The position numbers and the translations under genes are program-made. The notes under the pieces are model-generated. The model ran no database searches and was not told where the DNA came from. It saw nothing but the letters and a program-made list of their open reading frames with translations. 64,000 nucleotides of DNA from positions 3,094,991-3,158,990 of the forward strand of contig CP070825.1 in the NCBI GenBank assembly GCA_020344415.1. Reading direction: 5' to 3'. Positions within the stretch are counted from its first letter, which is position 1. Each line of letters begins with the position of its first letter. Shown here piece by piece: positions 1 to 8,440 of this stretch. The stretch is from Candidatus Aminicenantota bacterium. GTDB lineage: Bacteria > Acidobacteriota > Aminicenantia > Aminicenantales > Aminicenantaceae.

Positions 1-200
1 GTTTGATTCATCAAAGCCACCTTATGAACGAAAGCAGGGGAAAAAGGGGACAGGCTACTTTAAATATTAGTAATTGTCATTGCGAGCAAAGCGTGGCAAT
101 CCTCCGTTGCGAGTGATACGAAGCAATCTCATCCTTTTTAAGCAGGAGCTTGATTCATCAAACCCACCTTATGGAAGGAAAAATAGGGGAAAAAGGGGAC
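1..200. repeat. Cluster of dispersed repeats upstream of arsR
   Basis: This stretch holds two degraded copies of the GGGCTTGAT/ATCAAGCCC palindrome (about 1-24 and 146-168), two GGGGACAGG motifs (near 46-54 and 194-203) and one TGTCATTGCGAG element (about 76-130). The same modules recur in other intergenic regions of the window, in the order GGGGACAGGCTACTTT then TAATTGTCATTGCGAGC near 17700 and 34445. No coding sequence is supported here. From 200 to 367 I see only A/T-rich sequence without a recognisable signal. Confidence 0.7.
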
Positions 201-367
201 AGGCCGCATTTCTTCAGGAAATATTTCTTCTCTATTATTAGCAAAAAAAACAGCGGATAATAAATTCAAGGTTGAAAAGAGCATCCTGTTAGCTCTGGCC
301 AAAAATCAGATGAGGTCGCAAATTGCGACCAGGTCTCAAAAAAAATATCCCAACTCATATTATTTTA

Positions 368-396
368 TTGAATTAAATAAAAACTTGTGCTATTAT
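368..396 (+). promoter_or_regulatory. Sigma-70-type promoter of the ars operon
   Basis: TTGAAT at 368-373 and TATTAT at 391-396 are separated by 17 nt, close to the sigma-70 consensus. It lies directly upstream of an operator-like palindrome and of the ArsR gene. Confidence 0.6.
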
Positions 397-416
397 ATTT
401 CGTTATATGGCGAAAT
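397..416. promoter_or_regulatory. Operator-like inverted repeat, probable ArsR site
   Basis: ATTTCG and CGAAAT form a 6-bp inverted repeat around an 8-bp A/T-rich centre, starting right at the end of the -10 element. ArsR-family proteins bind such palindromes overlapping the transcription start. Binding here is inferred from position and symmetry only. Confidence 0.5.
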
Positions 417-437
417 GTAGTAATAAAGGAAAATACA

Positions 438-779
438 ATGAGAGACCATCTAAAAATATTTAAAGCCTTAAGCGATAAGAATCGATTGCGAATAGTGAAG
501 ATGCTGGAAGAAAAGCCAATGTGTGTTTGTGAAATAACTGCCGTCTTAAATCTTGCTCCTTCAACAGTTTCAAAACACCTCAGCCTTCTTCACGAAGCCG
601 AACTTATTGAAGATAGAAAAGATGGCAAATGGGTCAATTATTCGCTGCCAAAGAAGAGTCAAATCCCTTTTGCTGCGGAAACACTGAAACTTTTGCGCCG
701 TTCTCTTAAGGAAGATCCCACTATTCTTCTTGATATGGAGAAAGCGGCGAAGGTCAACAGAGTTAAATTGTGCCGGTAG
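438..779 (+). CDS. arsR: ArsR-family metal/metalloid-responsive repressor
   Basis: A 113-residue winged-helix repressor, the usual ArsR/SmtB length. The ATG at 438 is chosen because AAAGGA lies 7 nt upstream; an upstream GTG at 387 would run through the promoter and operator. Residues 28-32 read MCVCE, the Cys-x-Cys pair (C29, C31) that binds As(III) in ArsR proteins, and residues about 36-57 form the recognition helix region (APSTVSKHLSLLHEAELI). It heads a cluster with a PF03773-type permease, a CxxC thioredoxin-fold protein and ACR3, so it most likely represses this operon until arsenite or a related thiophilic metal binds. The inducer is inferred, not shown. Confidence 0.88.
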   Translation: MRDHLKIFKALSDKNRLRIVKMLEEKPMCVCEITAVLNLAPSTVSKHLSLLHEAELIEDRKDGKWVNYSLPKKSQIPFAAETLKLLRRSLKEDPTILLDMEKAAKVNRVKLCR

Positions 780-819
780 GGCGTTTCAATAATTTAGTAA
801 TTAAAATGGATTATAAGCC

Positions 820-1995
820 ATGAAAGACTGGAAGATTCTTTTTCTATTTTTAGGCATTTTTCTGCTTGTTTTCTGGCTGCCTGTTGAAAGCACAAATTTC
901 CAGAAGAGCTTTATTGAAGGTTTTGCCCTTCTCAAGGAATATGCCCGTGAGCATGTTCTCCTCTGTCTTGTTCCTGCGTTTTTTATTGCGGGTGCTATTT
1001 CGGTATTTGTCAGCAAAGCTTCGGTCATCAAATATTTTGGGGCTCAGGCAAAAAAGATCCTCTCTTACAGTGTCGCGTCAGTTTCAGGAACAATCCTTGC
1101 TGTCTGTTCCTGTACAGTCCTTCCCCTTTTCGCCGGCATCTATACACGTGGGGCAGGCATTGGGCCGGCTACAGCTTTTCTCTATTCAGGGCCTGCGATT
1201 AATGTTCTGGCAATCATACTGACAGCCAAGGTCCTGGGGTATAAACTTGGCCTAGCCAGAGCCGTAGGCGCTATAGTTTTTGCCGTTATCATCGGGTTGC
1301 TGATGCACTTTATTTTTCACAAGGAAGAAGAGAGAGAGTCTGAAGATAAGAAATTTGTAGCTTTGGAAGAAGCACAAGGGAGCAGAGCATTATGGAAAAA
1401 TACTCTTTATTTTGCCTCGATGGTGGGTTTTCTAGTCTTCATCAACTGGGGAAGGGCAGGCGATGCTTCTTCTGGAATCTGGGTATTGATTTACAGAATG
1501 AAATGGATTATCGGGGGAGTCCTGCTTGCGGTTTTAGCCTGGATGCTCTGGAAGTGGTTTAAAAGAGAGGAAATAGAGGAATGGATGGATTCGACTTGGG
1601 GATTATCAAAGCAGATTCTTCCTCTTCTTTTCATCGGAGTCCTGGTTGCGGGTTTTTTGCTCGGGAGGCCTGGTCACGAAGGTGCAATTCCAGGCCGTTG
1701 GGTGGCCAGCCTCGTCGGCGGAAATTCTCTTTGGGCCAATCTTTTTGCCTCGATGTCTGGTGCGTTGATGTATTTTGCTACTCTCACTGAAGTTCCCATT
1801 TTACAGGGACTTCTCGGTTCCGGGATGGGCCAAGGCCCAGCTCTGGCACTTCTTCTTGCAGGTCCGGCTCTTTCTCTACCCAATATGCTGGTCATCCGAA
1901 GCATCATCGGCACTAAAAAAACTCTTGTCTATATCGGGCTTGTTATCCTTATGGCTACAATCTCGGGCTTGATATATGGATTAATAATTGGATGA
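820..1995 (+). CDS. PF03773/ArsP/SO_0444-type permease
   Basis: A 391-residue integral membrane protein with about ten hydrophobic segments in two halves separated by a charged cytoplasmic linker (about residues 170-190). The CSCT motif at residues 96-99, followed by LPLFAGIYTRGAGIGPA, and a matching GxGxGPALALLLAGPALSLPN block in the second half, are typical of the PF03773 permease family, which includes ArsP exporters of organoarsenicals and SO_0444-type putative Cu/Zn exporters. It sits 40 bp after arsR and is followed by a thioredoxin-like protein, a pairing common in this family. Substrate cannot be told from sequence. No clear Shine-Dalgarno precedes the ATG. Confidence 0.85.
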   Translation: MKDWKILFLFLGIFLLVFWLPVESTNFQKSFIEGFALLKEYAREHVLLCLVPAFFIAGAISVFVSKASVIKYFGAQAKKILSYSVASVSGTILAVCSCTVLPLFAGIYTRGAGIGPATAFLYSGPAINVLAIILTAKVLGYKLGLARAVGAIVFAVIIGLLMHFIFHKEEERESEDKKFVALEEAQGSRALWKNTLYFASMVGFLVFINWGRAGDASSGIWVLIYRMKWIIGGVLLAVLAWMLWKWFKREEIEEWMDSTWGLSKQILPLLFIGVLVAGFLLGRPGHEGAIPGRWVASLVGGNSLWANLFASMSGALMYFATLTEVPILQGLLGSGMGQGPALALLLAGPALSLPNMLVIRSIIGTKKTLVYIGLVILMATISGLIYGLIIG

Positions 1996-2009
1996 TTTAA
2001 GGAACAAAA

Positions 2010-2117
2010 ATGATACATCATTCGTCGCAGCTTTTCATCGGCATTATATTTGTGATTTTTAGTTTGCTGGAATTTTATCTGATAAATTTTTCTTTTAATC
2101 TTATTAGGAGGCCTTAG
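2010..2117 (+). CDS. Candidate 35-residue single-span membrane peptide
   Basis: An uninterrupted ATG-to-TAG frame encodes 35 residues, with a hydrophobic stretch (LFIGIIFVIFSLLEFYLI) long enough for one membrane span and a basic tail ending RRP. TAAGGA lies 6-9 nt upstream of the ATG, and its TAG abuts the ATG of the thioredoxin-like gene, whose own Shine-Dalgarno (AGGAGG) is inside this frame. That is a translational-coupling layout. No family is recognised; it could be a small partner of the permease or chance coding in a leader. Confidence 0.4.
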   Translation: MIHHSSQLFIGIIFVIFSLLEFYLINFSFNLIRRP

Positions 2118-2366
2118 ATGAAAATTAGAATCCTCGGACCCGGATGCCCTCGATGTGATGAGGTGGAAAAAAGGACAATAAACGCATTGGTAGAACTCAA
2201 TGTTGCTGCCGATGTCCAAAAGGTAAAAGATCTCAAAGAGATTTCATCTTTTGGAGTTCTTGCGACTCCCGGTCTTGTCATAAATAACAAAGTCAAAGTC
2301 CAGGGACGCATCCCTTCTCTTTCCGAGATCAAGGAGTGGATTAAATCAGAAACTGTGGGTGAATAG
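2118..2366 (+). CDS. Thioredoxin-fold redox-active disulfide protein (TM0996/MTH895 type)
   Basis: An 82-residue protein starting MKIRILGPGCPRCDEVE, with the CPRC active-site pair at residues 10-13 and a cis-proline region (FGVLATPGLVINNKV, residues about 50-64), as in small thioredoxin-like redox-active disulfide proteins. These are commonly encoded next to PF03773 permeases and in arsenic clusters. A role in reducing a metalloid-thiol species or delivering metal to the permease is inference. AGGAGG about 7 nt upstream decides the start. The 84 bp that follow hold only a 16-codon frame of no evident meaning. Confidence 0.85.
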   Translation: MKIRILGPGCPRCDEVEKRTINALVELNVAADVQKVKDLKEISSFGVLATPGLVINNKVKVQGRIPSLSEIKEWIKSETVGE

Positions 2367-2450
2367 CATGAAACCGGGATATCGTCCGATTCCTGAAATG
2401 GAGAACAAAACAAGCTAGAAGTCTGATCAGAATGGAATAGGAGGTTAGAA

Positions 2451-3494
2451 GTGTCTGAAAAAGCAGCGTCAAAGCTTTCTTTTCTAGATAGATATCTCAC
2501 CTTGTGGATATTTCTGGGAATGGCCATAGGAGTTCTTACAGGATATGTATTTCCTAGTATTGTTGATTTTATCAATAAGTTTCAGGTGGATACAACGAAC
2601 ATTCCGATTGCCATCGGATTGATTCTGATGATGTATCCACCACTGGCAAAGGTGAAGTACGAAGAATTGGGCGATGTTTTCCGCGATGTAAAAGTACTCT
2701 CCCTTTCACTTGTCTTGAACTGGATCATAGGTCCTATTCTGATGTTTACACTGGCGGTAGTCTTCCTGAGGGGCCACCCCGCATATATGTATGGTCTTAT
2801 CATGATCGGGCTGGCTCGTTGTATTGCAATGGTAATTGTCTGGAATGAGCTTGCCAAGGGGGACACAGAATACGCAGCCGGATTGGTGGCATTTAACTCC
2901 ATTTTCCAGGTTTTGTTTTTCTCATTCTACGCTTACATTTTCATCACAAAATTCCCAGCATGGATAGGGCTGAAGGGAACGGTCGTTGACATTTCCATGG
3001 GGCAGATTGCGAAAAGCGTTTTTATCTATCTTGGTATCCCGTTCATAGGGGGAATAATTACCCGTTTCAGTCTCATCAAGCTTAAGAGTCGTTCATGGTA
3101 TGAGCAAAAGTTCATCCCGAAGATTAGCCCGATTACATTGATTGCGTTGCTATTTACGATTTTTGTCATGTTCTCCCTCAAGGGAGAGTATATCGTCAAG
3201 ATTCCTCTCGATGTTGTGAGAATTGCGATTCCTCTTGGGTGTTACTTTGTCATAATGTTTTTCGTTTCCTTTTATCTTGGCAAAAAGGCAGGGGCAGACT
3301 ATCCTAAGACGACGACACTCTCATTCACTGCTGCCAGCAACAATTTCGAGCTGGCCATCGCAGTGGCTGTTGCCGTATTCGGAATTCACTCTAGAGAGGC
3401 ATTTGCGACTGTAATTGGTCCGCTTATAGAAGTTCCTGTTCTCATAAGCCTTGTGAATGTTGCCTTGAGATTTAGAAGAAAATTCTTTTTGTAA
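2451..3494 (+). CDS. acr3: ACR3-family arsenite efflux permease
   Basis: A 347-residue, ten-span transporter of the BASS superfamily that expels arsenite. Residues 120-132 ([13 protein letters not shown]) contain the essential cysteine (C124) of ACR3, and the second-half motif [16 protein letters not shown] carries the conserved asparagine and glutamate of the broken helix. The start is a GTG with AGGAGG 7 nt upstream. It is the last gene of the arsR cluster and supplies the main arsenite export step. No ArsC-type arsenate reductase is seen in the window, consistent with direct As(III) exposure in anoxic habitats (inference). Confidence 0.93.
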   Translation: MSEKAASKLSFLDRYLTLWIFLGMAIGVLTGYVFPSIVDFINKFQVDTTNIPIAIGLILMMYPPLAKVKYEELGDVFRDVKVLSLSLVLNWIIGPILMFTLAVVFLRGHPAYMYGLIMIGLARCIAMVIVWNELAKGDTEYAAGLVAFNSIFQVLFFSFYAYIFITKFPAWIGLKGTVVDISMGQIAKSVFIYLGIPFIGGIITRFSLIKLKSRSWYEQKFIPKISPITLIALLFTIFVMFSLKGEYIVKIPLDVVRIAIPLGCYFVIMFFVSFYLGKKAGADYPKTTTLSFTAASNNFELAIAVAVAVFGIHSREAFATVIGPLIEVPVLISLVNVALRFRRKFFL

Positions 3495-3554
3495 AACTGG
3501 TTGTTAAACGGGAGGGGCCTGTCTGAACTATCATTAGTAGATTATATTTTTATA

Positions 3555-3582
3555 TTGACTTAATGTATTATTAAAATATAAT
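3555..3582 (+). promoter_or_regulatory. Sigma-70-type promoter of the GntR gene
   Basis: TTGACT at 3555-3560 and TATAAT at 3577-3582 are separated by 16 nt, about 30 nt upstream of the GntR start codon. Confidence 0.7.
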
Positions 3583-3612
3583 AATAGTGTAATATGAATT
3601 AGGGGGGCAGCG

Positions 3613-4587
3613 ATGCTCAAATGGCAAATCGATAAAAGCAATAAAATACCTTTATATCTCCAACTAAAAGATTCGATTAAGTCCAATATCTCAACAGGCG
3701 TTGTTCAGGATGGTCAGAAACTTCCTGGAGTGAATGCTTTGGCTAAAGATTTAGGAATCAATTTCGAGACAGTGCGCAAAGCATACAAAGAACTGGAGAA
3801 GGAAGGCTTTATATTCATGCAGAGGGGGAAGGGCACGGTTGTCTCTCTTCATAAGGCCCCAGTGCAAGCGATAAGCCCGGAAATTAGCCTGGAATTGGAA
3901 CCCGTAGATATACTGATGAGCGTGATCAAAAAACTTCTTCATGCAGGTATGGATTCGGGTGATATAAAAAATACTTTTGATAAAGCTTTTGAAAGAATAT
4001 CCGAAGAGCATTCTCTTCAGACAGTTATTTTTACGGAGTGTAACCTTCATCAGGTCAGAGAGATTTCAAAGCTTCTCAAGAACTATTTAAATTTGAATGT
4101 AAAGCCTGTCCTATTAAAGAATCTGAGAAGAGAAACGCAAAAGGTTCTAGATGGAGAAGAGGAGCTTACGGGGATAATAACGACAGGTTTTCATATCCAT
4201 GAAGTTCAGAATATCCTCAAGGATACGCCCATAAATATTCATGTCCTCATAACGCAGATGTCACCAGAAACCAAACAAAAACTTGATTCGTTTAAGAAAG
4301 GAACCTGTTTTGGATTTATCTGCCGGGATCAGGAGGTGGTGTCTTTTTTTGAAGACCTGATCAGGACTGAATTAGGAGAGAATGTAAAGCTTTCTTGTTG
4401 TTTTCTAGAAGAAGAATCAAAAGTAAAGAATATTATAAAATCGTCTGATGTTCTTTTGACTTCCCCTCCAGTCTACGAGAGAATCAAGAAATTTGCAGAT
4501 GTAAGGCTGCCCGTATTTAATGTCTTTGATAAAGTTGACCCAATGTCCTTAAAATTAATTAAAGATAAGCTCCAGGAAACGATCTAA
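3613..4587 (+). CDS. GntR-family regulator with a non-aminotransferase sensor domain
   Basis: Residues about 9-77 form a GntR winged helix (IPLYLQLKDSIKSNI, GQKLPGVNALAKDLGINFETVRKAYKELEKEGFI), of the YtrA/MocR-like type. At 324 residues it is too short for a MocR aminotransferase and longer than YtrA. Residues about 115-320 alternate hydrophobic strands and helices in two halves, with short loops after strands (VIFTECNLHQVREI, GIITTGFHIHEV, DVLLTSPPVYERI), resembling a periplasmic-binding-protein fold; this is my reading, not a confirmed family. It lies 118 bp after acr3 with its own promoter and just before the DUF5916 gene, which it may control. Confidence 0.8.
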   Translation: MLKWQIDKSNKIPLYLQLKDSIKSNISTGVVQDGQKLPGVNALAKDLGINFETVRKAYKELEKEGFIFMQRGKGTVVSLHKAPVQAISPEISLELEPVDILMSVIKKLLHAGMDSGDIKNTFDKAFERISEEHSLQTVIFTECNLHQVREISKLLKNYLNLNVKPVLLKNLRRETQKVLDGEEELTGIITTGFHIHEVQNILKDTPINIHVLITQMSPETKQKLDSFKKGTCFGFICRDQEVVSFFEDLIRTELGENVKLSCCFLEEESKVKNIIKSSDVLLTSPPVYERIKKFADVRLPVFNVFDKVDPMSLKLIKDKLQETI

Positions 4588-4646
4588 TTAAAACATAAAA
4601 CCTCTCTATCAAATTACATTCCAATAAATTCTCTCTATAAAATTAT

Positions 4647-4675
4647 TTGACAAAGGAAACCTTATTGGTTCTAAT
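4647..4675 (+). promoter_or_regulatory. Promoter of the first DUF5916 gene
   Basis: TTGACA at 4647-4652 and TCTAAT at 4670-4675 are separated by 17 nt. They lie about 33 nt upstream of the chosen ATG. Confidence 0.6.
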
Positions 4676-4708
4676 GGCGTATTAATATGGAAGGGACTTT
4701 TGTACAGA

Positions 4709-7069
4709 ATGAAGAAGTCATATCTAGGCTGCAGAGTTGAGGAGGCAATCGCTGCGACAATTCGCAATATTTTGAGATTCATACTTACCGCATTTATTAT
4801 AGTCAGTATGGCTTGGGGCATCACAGCCGGAAATTTCCTTCATTCCGAGGATGCCTCAAAAGCGTCAAATATTATTCAACCGGACCAGGAGAAGCCCAAG
4901 GAGCGACCAAAACCTGATTATTTCACTGTCACTCCGGCAACTTCAGAGATAAGAGTGGATGGAGTGCTGGATGAAAAAGCTTGGGATGATTCTGTAGTCA
5001 TAAAGCTCCCTTATGAGTGGCTCCCTGGAGATAATATCCCCCCTCCTGTTGATACAGACTGTCTTGTCACCTTTGATAGGGATAATTTCTATGTGGCGTT
5101 CCGCTGCTATGACCCTGATCCCTCGAAAATTCGTGCCCATCTGATGGACCGGGATTCCATAGATACCTTCATCCAGGATGACCATATTTACTTCATTGTT
5201 GATACCTTTAATGATGAACGGAGGGCATTTCAATTCAGGTCCAACCCAATCGGTGTTCAAGCTGACGCAATTTTTAGCGACTCAGTAGGATATGAGGATT
5301 TCTCCTGGGACGCCATCTGGAATTCAGCCGCGAAAATCAATGAGTGGGGATATGCAGTTGAATTCGCAATTCCGTTCAACCAACTGCGCTTTCCCCGTAC
5401 TTCAGAAGCACAGACCTGGGGATTCGCTGCCGGGCGTTCCTATCCCAGATTTATCCGCCACCGCATGTCGTCTCATAGGATGGACCGCGACATGAGTTGT
5501 ATCATTTGCCAGAGCAATAAGATAACAGGAATCAAAGGAATCTCACCAGGGCTGAATCTGGAATTTGACCCGACGCTTACATCGACCCGTACAGATGAGA
5601 GAAAAGACTTCCCTCAGGGTCCGATGAAATCTGGCAAGGTGGATGCAGATCCTGGTTTGACAGCTCGCTGGGGAATCACACCCAATCTGATCCTGAATGC
5701 CACTGTCAACCCCGATTTCTCTCAAGTCGAAGCTGATGTAGCCCAGTTGGAAGTAAACACAAGGTTTGCTCTCAGGTATCCTGAAAAAAGGCCTTTCTTC
5801 CTGGAAGGGGCTGACATTTTCCTTACACCCTTTGAAGCAATGTTTACCCGCACGGTCGCTGATCCAGCTGGCGGGCTGAAAATCACAGGAAAGCTCGGAA
5901 AAAACGCCCTGGGTATTTTTGGAGCTTATGATAGAATCAACAACCTGCTTTTTCCCTCCAATCAAGGTTCAATGTCCACCTCACTAAACCAGGATGTCGC
6001 AACTGGTGTGTTCCGGTACCGAAGGGATATCGGTCAGAGTTCTACTCTGGGAGCTCTTTATACAGGCCGGGCGGCTGAGGACTATTTCAACCATATGGCT
6101 GGAGTTGATGGATTTTTGCGCATTTCTAGAACGAAGCATATTCGGTTTCAATATCTTCGCTCAGAAACAAAATATCCTGAGGACATTTCTCTTGCTTTCG
6201 GTCAGAGCAGAGATACTTTCGGCGGATATGCATTCATGACTGATTTCCACCATATCGGGCGAAATTGGCTTTTGGGAGCCTCCTACCGAGACCTTAGTCC
6301 TGGTTTTCGGGCTGATTATGGATATATTCCTCGAGTCGATACGCGGAGAATCCAAGGAGTAATCAGGAGAACGGAATGGGGGGAGAAGGGTGGCTGGTAT
6401 ACCAGACTCAATTTTGGAATTAATGGGGTGGTAGTCTACGACCATGAAGGCAGGTTAACCGATCAACTAATCAGTCCCAATGTGACTTATCAAGGTCCTT
6501 TACAGTCGTTGGTTTCGATCAGTTACTTCCGAGACAGGGAGCTTTACAAGGACAAACTGTACGATTTAGATCAGATAGAGGTATACTCAGAGATAAAACC
6601 AGCTAGTGGGTTCAGTTTTTGGATTTATGGGCAATTTGGCGATGGCATTGATTATCAGAATGCTAGAAAAGCCACTGCTATGAACGTTGCTCCGTTTGCC
6701 GAATTTGGTTTGGGAAGGCACATCAATATAAATCTCCAGCATACTTTTCAGCGTTTCACGTTGAAAGGGAGTGAGATTTTTCAGGCAAATCTTTCTCAAT
6801 TACGCTTTATATATAATCTAAATGTCCGGACTTTTGTTCGGGCCATCGTTCAGTATCTGGATGTCGCGCGAGATCCGGCGCTTTATCTATCTCCCGTATC
6901 CCCAAAAACGCAGACGTTTTTCACACAGTTTCTATTTTCCTACAAGCTCAACCCTCAGACTGTCCTTTTCCTCGGGTATTCAGATAACTATCTGGGTATG
7001 ACTGGAATCGATATCACTCAGACAGACAGGACATTCTTTGTCAAGCTTGGCTACGCCTGGACACGCTAA
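4709..7069 (+). CDS. DUF5916 protein with CBM9-like N-terminal domain (paralogue 1)
   Basis: About 786 residues. The ATG at 4709 is preferred over a TTG at 4700. An N-terminal hydrophobic segment (NILRFILTAFIIVSMAWGI) should act as a signal sequence. Residues about 65-240 look like a CBM9-type sugar-binding domain (RVDGVLDEKAWDDS, FYVAFRCYDPDPSKIRA, WGYAVEFAIPFNQLRFP). The rest matches the DUF5916 architecture, including YPEKRPFFLEGADIF and DPAGGLKITGKLGK, followed by alternating aromatic/polar strands ending in an aromatic residue cluster, which suggests an outer-membrane beta-barrel. Function is unknown; membrane-associated polysaccharide handling is a guess. A paralogue lies at 32260-34398. 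It is followed closely by a convergent gene. Confidence 0.82.
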   Translation: MKKSYLGCRVEEAIAATIRNILRFILTAFIIVSMAWGITAGNFLHSEDASKASNIIQPDQEKPKERPKPDYFTVTPATSEIRVDGVLDEKAWDDSVVIKLPYEWLPGDNIPPPVDTDCLVTFDRDNFYVAFRCYDPDPSKIRAHLMDRDSIDTFIQDDHIYFIVDTFNDERRAFQFRSNPIGVQADAIFSDSVGYEDFSWDAIWNSAAKINEWGYAVEFAIPFNQLRFPRTSEAQTWGFAAGRSYPRFIRHRMSSHRMDRDMSCIICQSNKITGIKGISPGLNLEFDPTLTSTRTDERKDFPQGPMKSGKVDADPGLTARWGITPNLILNATVNPDFSQVEADVAQLEVNTRFALRYPEKRPFFLEGADIFLTPFEAMFTRTVADPAGGLKITGKLGKNALGIFGAYDRINNLLFPSNQGSMSTSLNQDVATGVFRYRRDIGQSSTLGALYTGRAAEDYFNHMAGVDGFLRISRTKHIRFQYLRSETKYPEDISLAFGQSRDTFGGYAFMTDFHHIGRNWLLGASYRDLSPGFRADYGYIPRVDTRRIQGVIRRTEWGEKGGWYTRLNFGINGVVVYDHEGRLTDQLISPNVTYQGPLQSLVSISYFRDRELYKDKLYDLDQIEVYSEIKPASGFSFWIYGQFGDGIDYQNARKATAMNVAPFAEFGLGRHININLQHTFQRFTLKGSEIFQANLSQLRFIYNLNVRTFVRAIVQYLDVARDPALYLSPVSPKTQTFFTQFLFSYKLNPQTVLFLGYSDNYLGMTGIDITQTDRTFFVKLGYAWTR

Positions 7070-7073
7070 GGTT

Positions 7074-7499
7074 TTATTCACAGAAAATTCGGACTTTTTC
7101 CTCTTTGCTATCTACGTCTACAGTCAGCTCATCCAAGTGCACCAAAAGTTCTTCTAGGTTCTCAGGTGTAATATTGGAAAGATCAATATTGACTCCTTTT
7201 TCTTTTAAGTGCTCATTGACCGTTCCTTGAACATCTACGGGTAGCACAGACGCAAGTTTGACGCCAGCCCGGAGAAGCTGAAAAGGCACACGGATGTTCA
7301 CTTTTTCTCCCTTAACACTCTCAGGGCCCGGCTCAACGACTACTCTTAAATACTTAGGAAACTCTTTCTTGCCAGGCTTTTCACTCTGTTCAGACTCACC
7401 CGAAGGTTGGGAAATCGCTGAAAGCAATTTTTCAGCCTCATCGACAGTGATTTTTCCTTGGGCTAACATATCCAGGATTTTTCGACGGTCTTCACTCAT
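7074..7499 (-). CDS. SHOCT-like domain protein (YvlB-type), envelope-stress associated
   Basis: About 141 residues. Residues 1-28 (MSEDRRKILDMLAQGKITVDEAEKLLSAI) match the short helical SHOCT-like segment common at the N-terminus of YvlB/DUF4097-associated proteins, followed by a polar linker and a hydrophilic C-terminal region with no signal peptide. The second ATG (7499) is chosen because AGGAGG sits 7 nt before it and only 1 nt before the first. It is the last gene of a minus-strand cluster with a DUF2089 protein and a small membrane protein, a grouping seen in many anaerobes. Cytoplasmic regulatory role inferred. Confidence 0.7.
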   Translation of the reverse strand: MSEDRRKILDMLAQGKITVDEAEKLLSAISQPSGESEQSEKPGKKEFPKYLRVVVEPGPESVKGEKVNIRVPFQLLRAGVKLASVLPVDVQGTVNEHLKEKGVNIDLSNITPENLEELLVHLDELTVDVDSKEEKVRIFCE

Positions 7500-7518
7500 A
7501 TTCATTCCTCCTTTAACA

Positions 7519-7559
7519 TGAATTATTCAAAAAAATGCCGATACTTTCTGCAATCACAG
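7519..7559. repeat. Copy of a conserved ~40-bp intergenic motif
   Basis: Reads TGAATTATTCAAAAAAATGC followed by CGATACTTTCTGCAATCACA. A near match lies at 42812-42853 and a partial one at 34700-34720. It lies in the gap between the SHOCT-like gene and the small membrane gene. Its role is unknown. Confidence 0.55.
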
Positions 7560-7594
7560 CAATCTCGACTCATGAATAATCCATGGCATTTATG

Positions 7595-7876
7595 TTATTT
7601 AATAGTTATGTAGACTTTGCTATCTTGATCTTGAGTCTGTATGTACAAACCGCTCAACGAATTGAGCACATTGAAAAACATCGGCCCAAACATCAGGAGC
7701 TTCTTTCCAAGTCCGCTGGGCCATAAGACTAGAGCTGCGATCAAGATTAATGGTGATAATGCTATTGCCAGAACAAGAAAAACCAGCCAAACAAGGATGA
7801 AGGGGAACCATAGTCTTATCTTGTTCTTTCCTTTTTGTACTATAAGAATCCTGATAAATAGTGGAGGTCGCATCAT
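7595..7876 (-). CDS. Small two-span membrane protein in the DUF2089 cluster
   Basis: A 93-residue protein with two adjacent hydrophobic segments (FPFILVWLVFLVLAIALSPLILIAALVLW and a shorter one around LLMFGPMFFNVLNSL), a basic N-terminus and a polar C-terminal tail. Its ATG overlaps the stop of the DUF2089 gene by 4 bp (7873-7876), so the two are translationally coupled. Small membrane proteins of this size are usual companions of DUF2089 and SHOCT/DUF4097 genes. No catalytic motif is visible. It may be the membrane partner of the regulator. Confidence 0.7.
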   Translation of the reverse strand: MMRPPLFIRILIVQKGKNKIRLWFPFILVWLVFLVLAIALSPLILIAALVLWPSGLGKKLLMFGPMFFNVLNSLSGLYIQTQDQDSKVYITIK

Positions 7877-8235
7877 TCTTTTAACCTTTCTAGGGTTTCT
7901 TCGATTGAAAATTCTCCCTTTTCCAGCTGTGAGAGAATCTCGCTCCGAGACGGAGGTGGATTGACTTCCACGAACTCGAGCTTCTCGGCGATACGGTTGA
8001 GACGATTTTTTACCGTTGGATAACTTATGCTGAATAGTTCTTCCATTTCTTTTATCGAGCCGTGGCTCCGGATAAAGGCAGTAATGAAAATTTGGTCCTC
8101 CATGTTCAGCTGAGCAAGGGGAGGGAGTTCAAAGCTTCCCTCAAGGGCAATATCCTTTTCCACGAGTCGAACCCTCTCTACCGTGATTGGAGCTCCTCTT
8201 GTCATTTTTGTTAATTCTTGCCAATCTCTAGCCAT
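7873..8235 (-). CDS. DUF2089-family regulatory protein without its zinc ribbon
   Basis: A 120-residue protein whose central part (LNMEDQIFITAFIRSHGSIKEMEELFSISYPTVKNRLNRI) is the DUF2089 helix-turn-helix region, with a C-terminal short helix resembling the SHOCT-like segment (LSQLEKGEFSIEETLERL). Many DUF2089 proteins begin with a Cys4 zinc ribbon; this one contains no cysteine and starts directly with a basic segment. AGGGTG lies about 6 nt before the ATG. A strong promoter lies upstream. Likely a DNA-binding regulator of its own operon (inference). Confidence 0.78.
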   Translation of the reverse strand: MARDWQELTKMTRGAPITVERVRLVEKDIALEGSFELPPLAQLNMEDQIFITAFIRSHGSIKEMEELFSISYPTVKNRLNRIAEKLEFVEVNPPPSRSEILSQLEKGEFSIEETLERLKE

Positions 8236-8265
8236 TTTTTCACCCTATATTAATTATTTTAATAT

Positions 8266-8294
8266 AATATAAGGAAAAATATTAATTTTGTCAA
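8266..8294 (-). promoter_or_regulatory. Promoter of the DUF2089 operon
   Basis: Read on the minus strand, TTGACA (8294-8289) and TATATT (8271-8266) are separated by exactly 17 nt, near-consensus sigma-70. The surroundings carry repeated ATTAATATTTTAATAT-like A/T palindromes that could be an autoregulatory operator. Confidence 0.65.
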
Positions 8295-8359
8295 GTATTA
8301 TATTAAAAATATTAATATATTCTCATATAAATATTAATAAATTTAATATCCTTTTGTTC

Positions 8360-8440
8360 TTTTCTTGGGATGCAGGTCTTGCTTTTTGCCCAAAAAACAA
8401 TCTGTTGGGGTCAGGTCTTGCTTTTTGCCTAATTAACAAG
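8360..8440. repeat. Paired copies of a CAGGTCTTGCTTTTTGCC motif
   Basis: GCAGGTCTTGCTTTTTGCC and, after a short spacer, GGGGTCAGGTCTTGCTTTTTGCC occur as a direct repeat. A related GGGGTCAGGTCTTGTTTTTT lies near 49968. They appear to belong to the dispersed GGGGTCAGG repeats of the window. An overlapping 81-codon frame is not convincing as a gene. The remainder of 8295-8550 shows no other feature beyond an A/T-rich inverted repeat near 8480-8505. Confidence 0.5.

Noticed and set aside
387-437. Upstream GTG start extending ArsR by 17 residues
   Set aside because: The extension would cover the operator-like palindrome and has no Shine-Dalgarno; ATG 438 does.
2368-2418. 16-codon ORF between the thioredoxin-like gene and ACR3
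   Set aside because: Polar, very short, no distinct Shine-Dalgarno; probably spacer.
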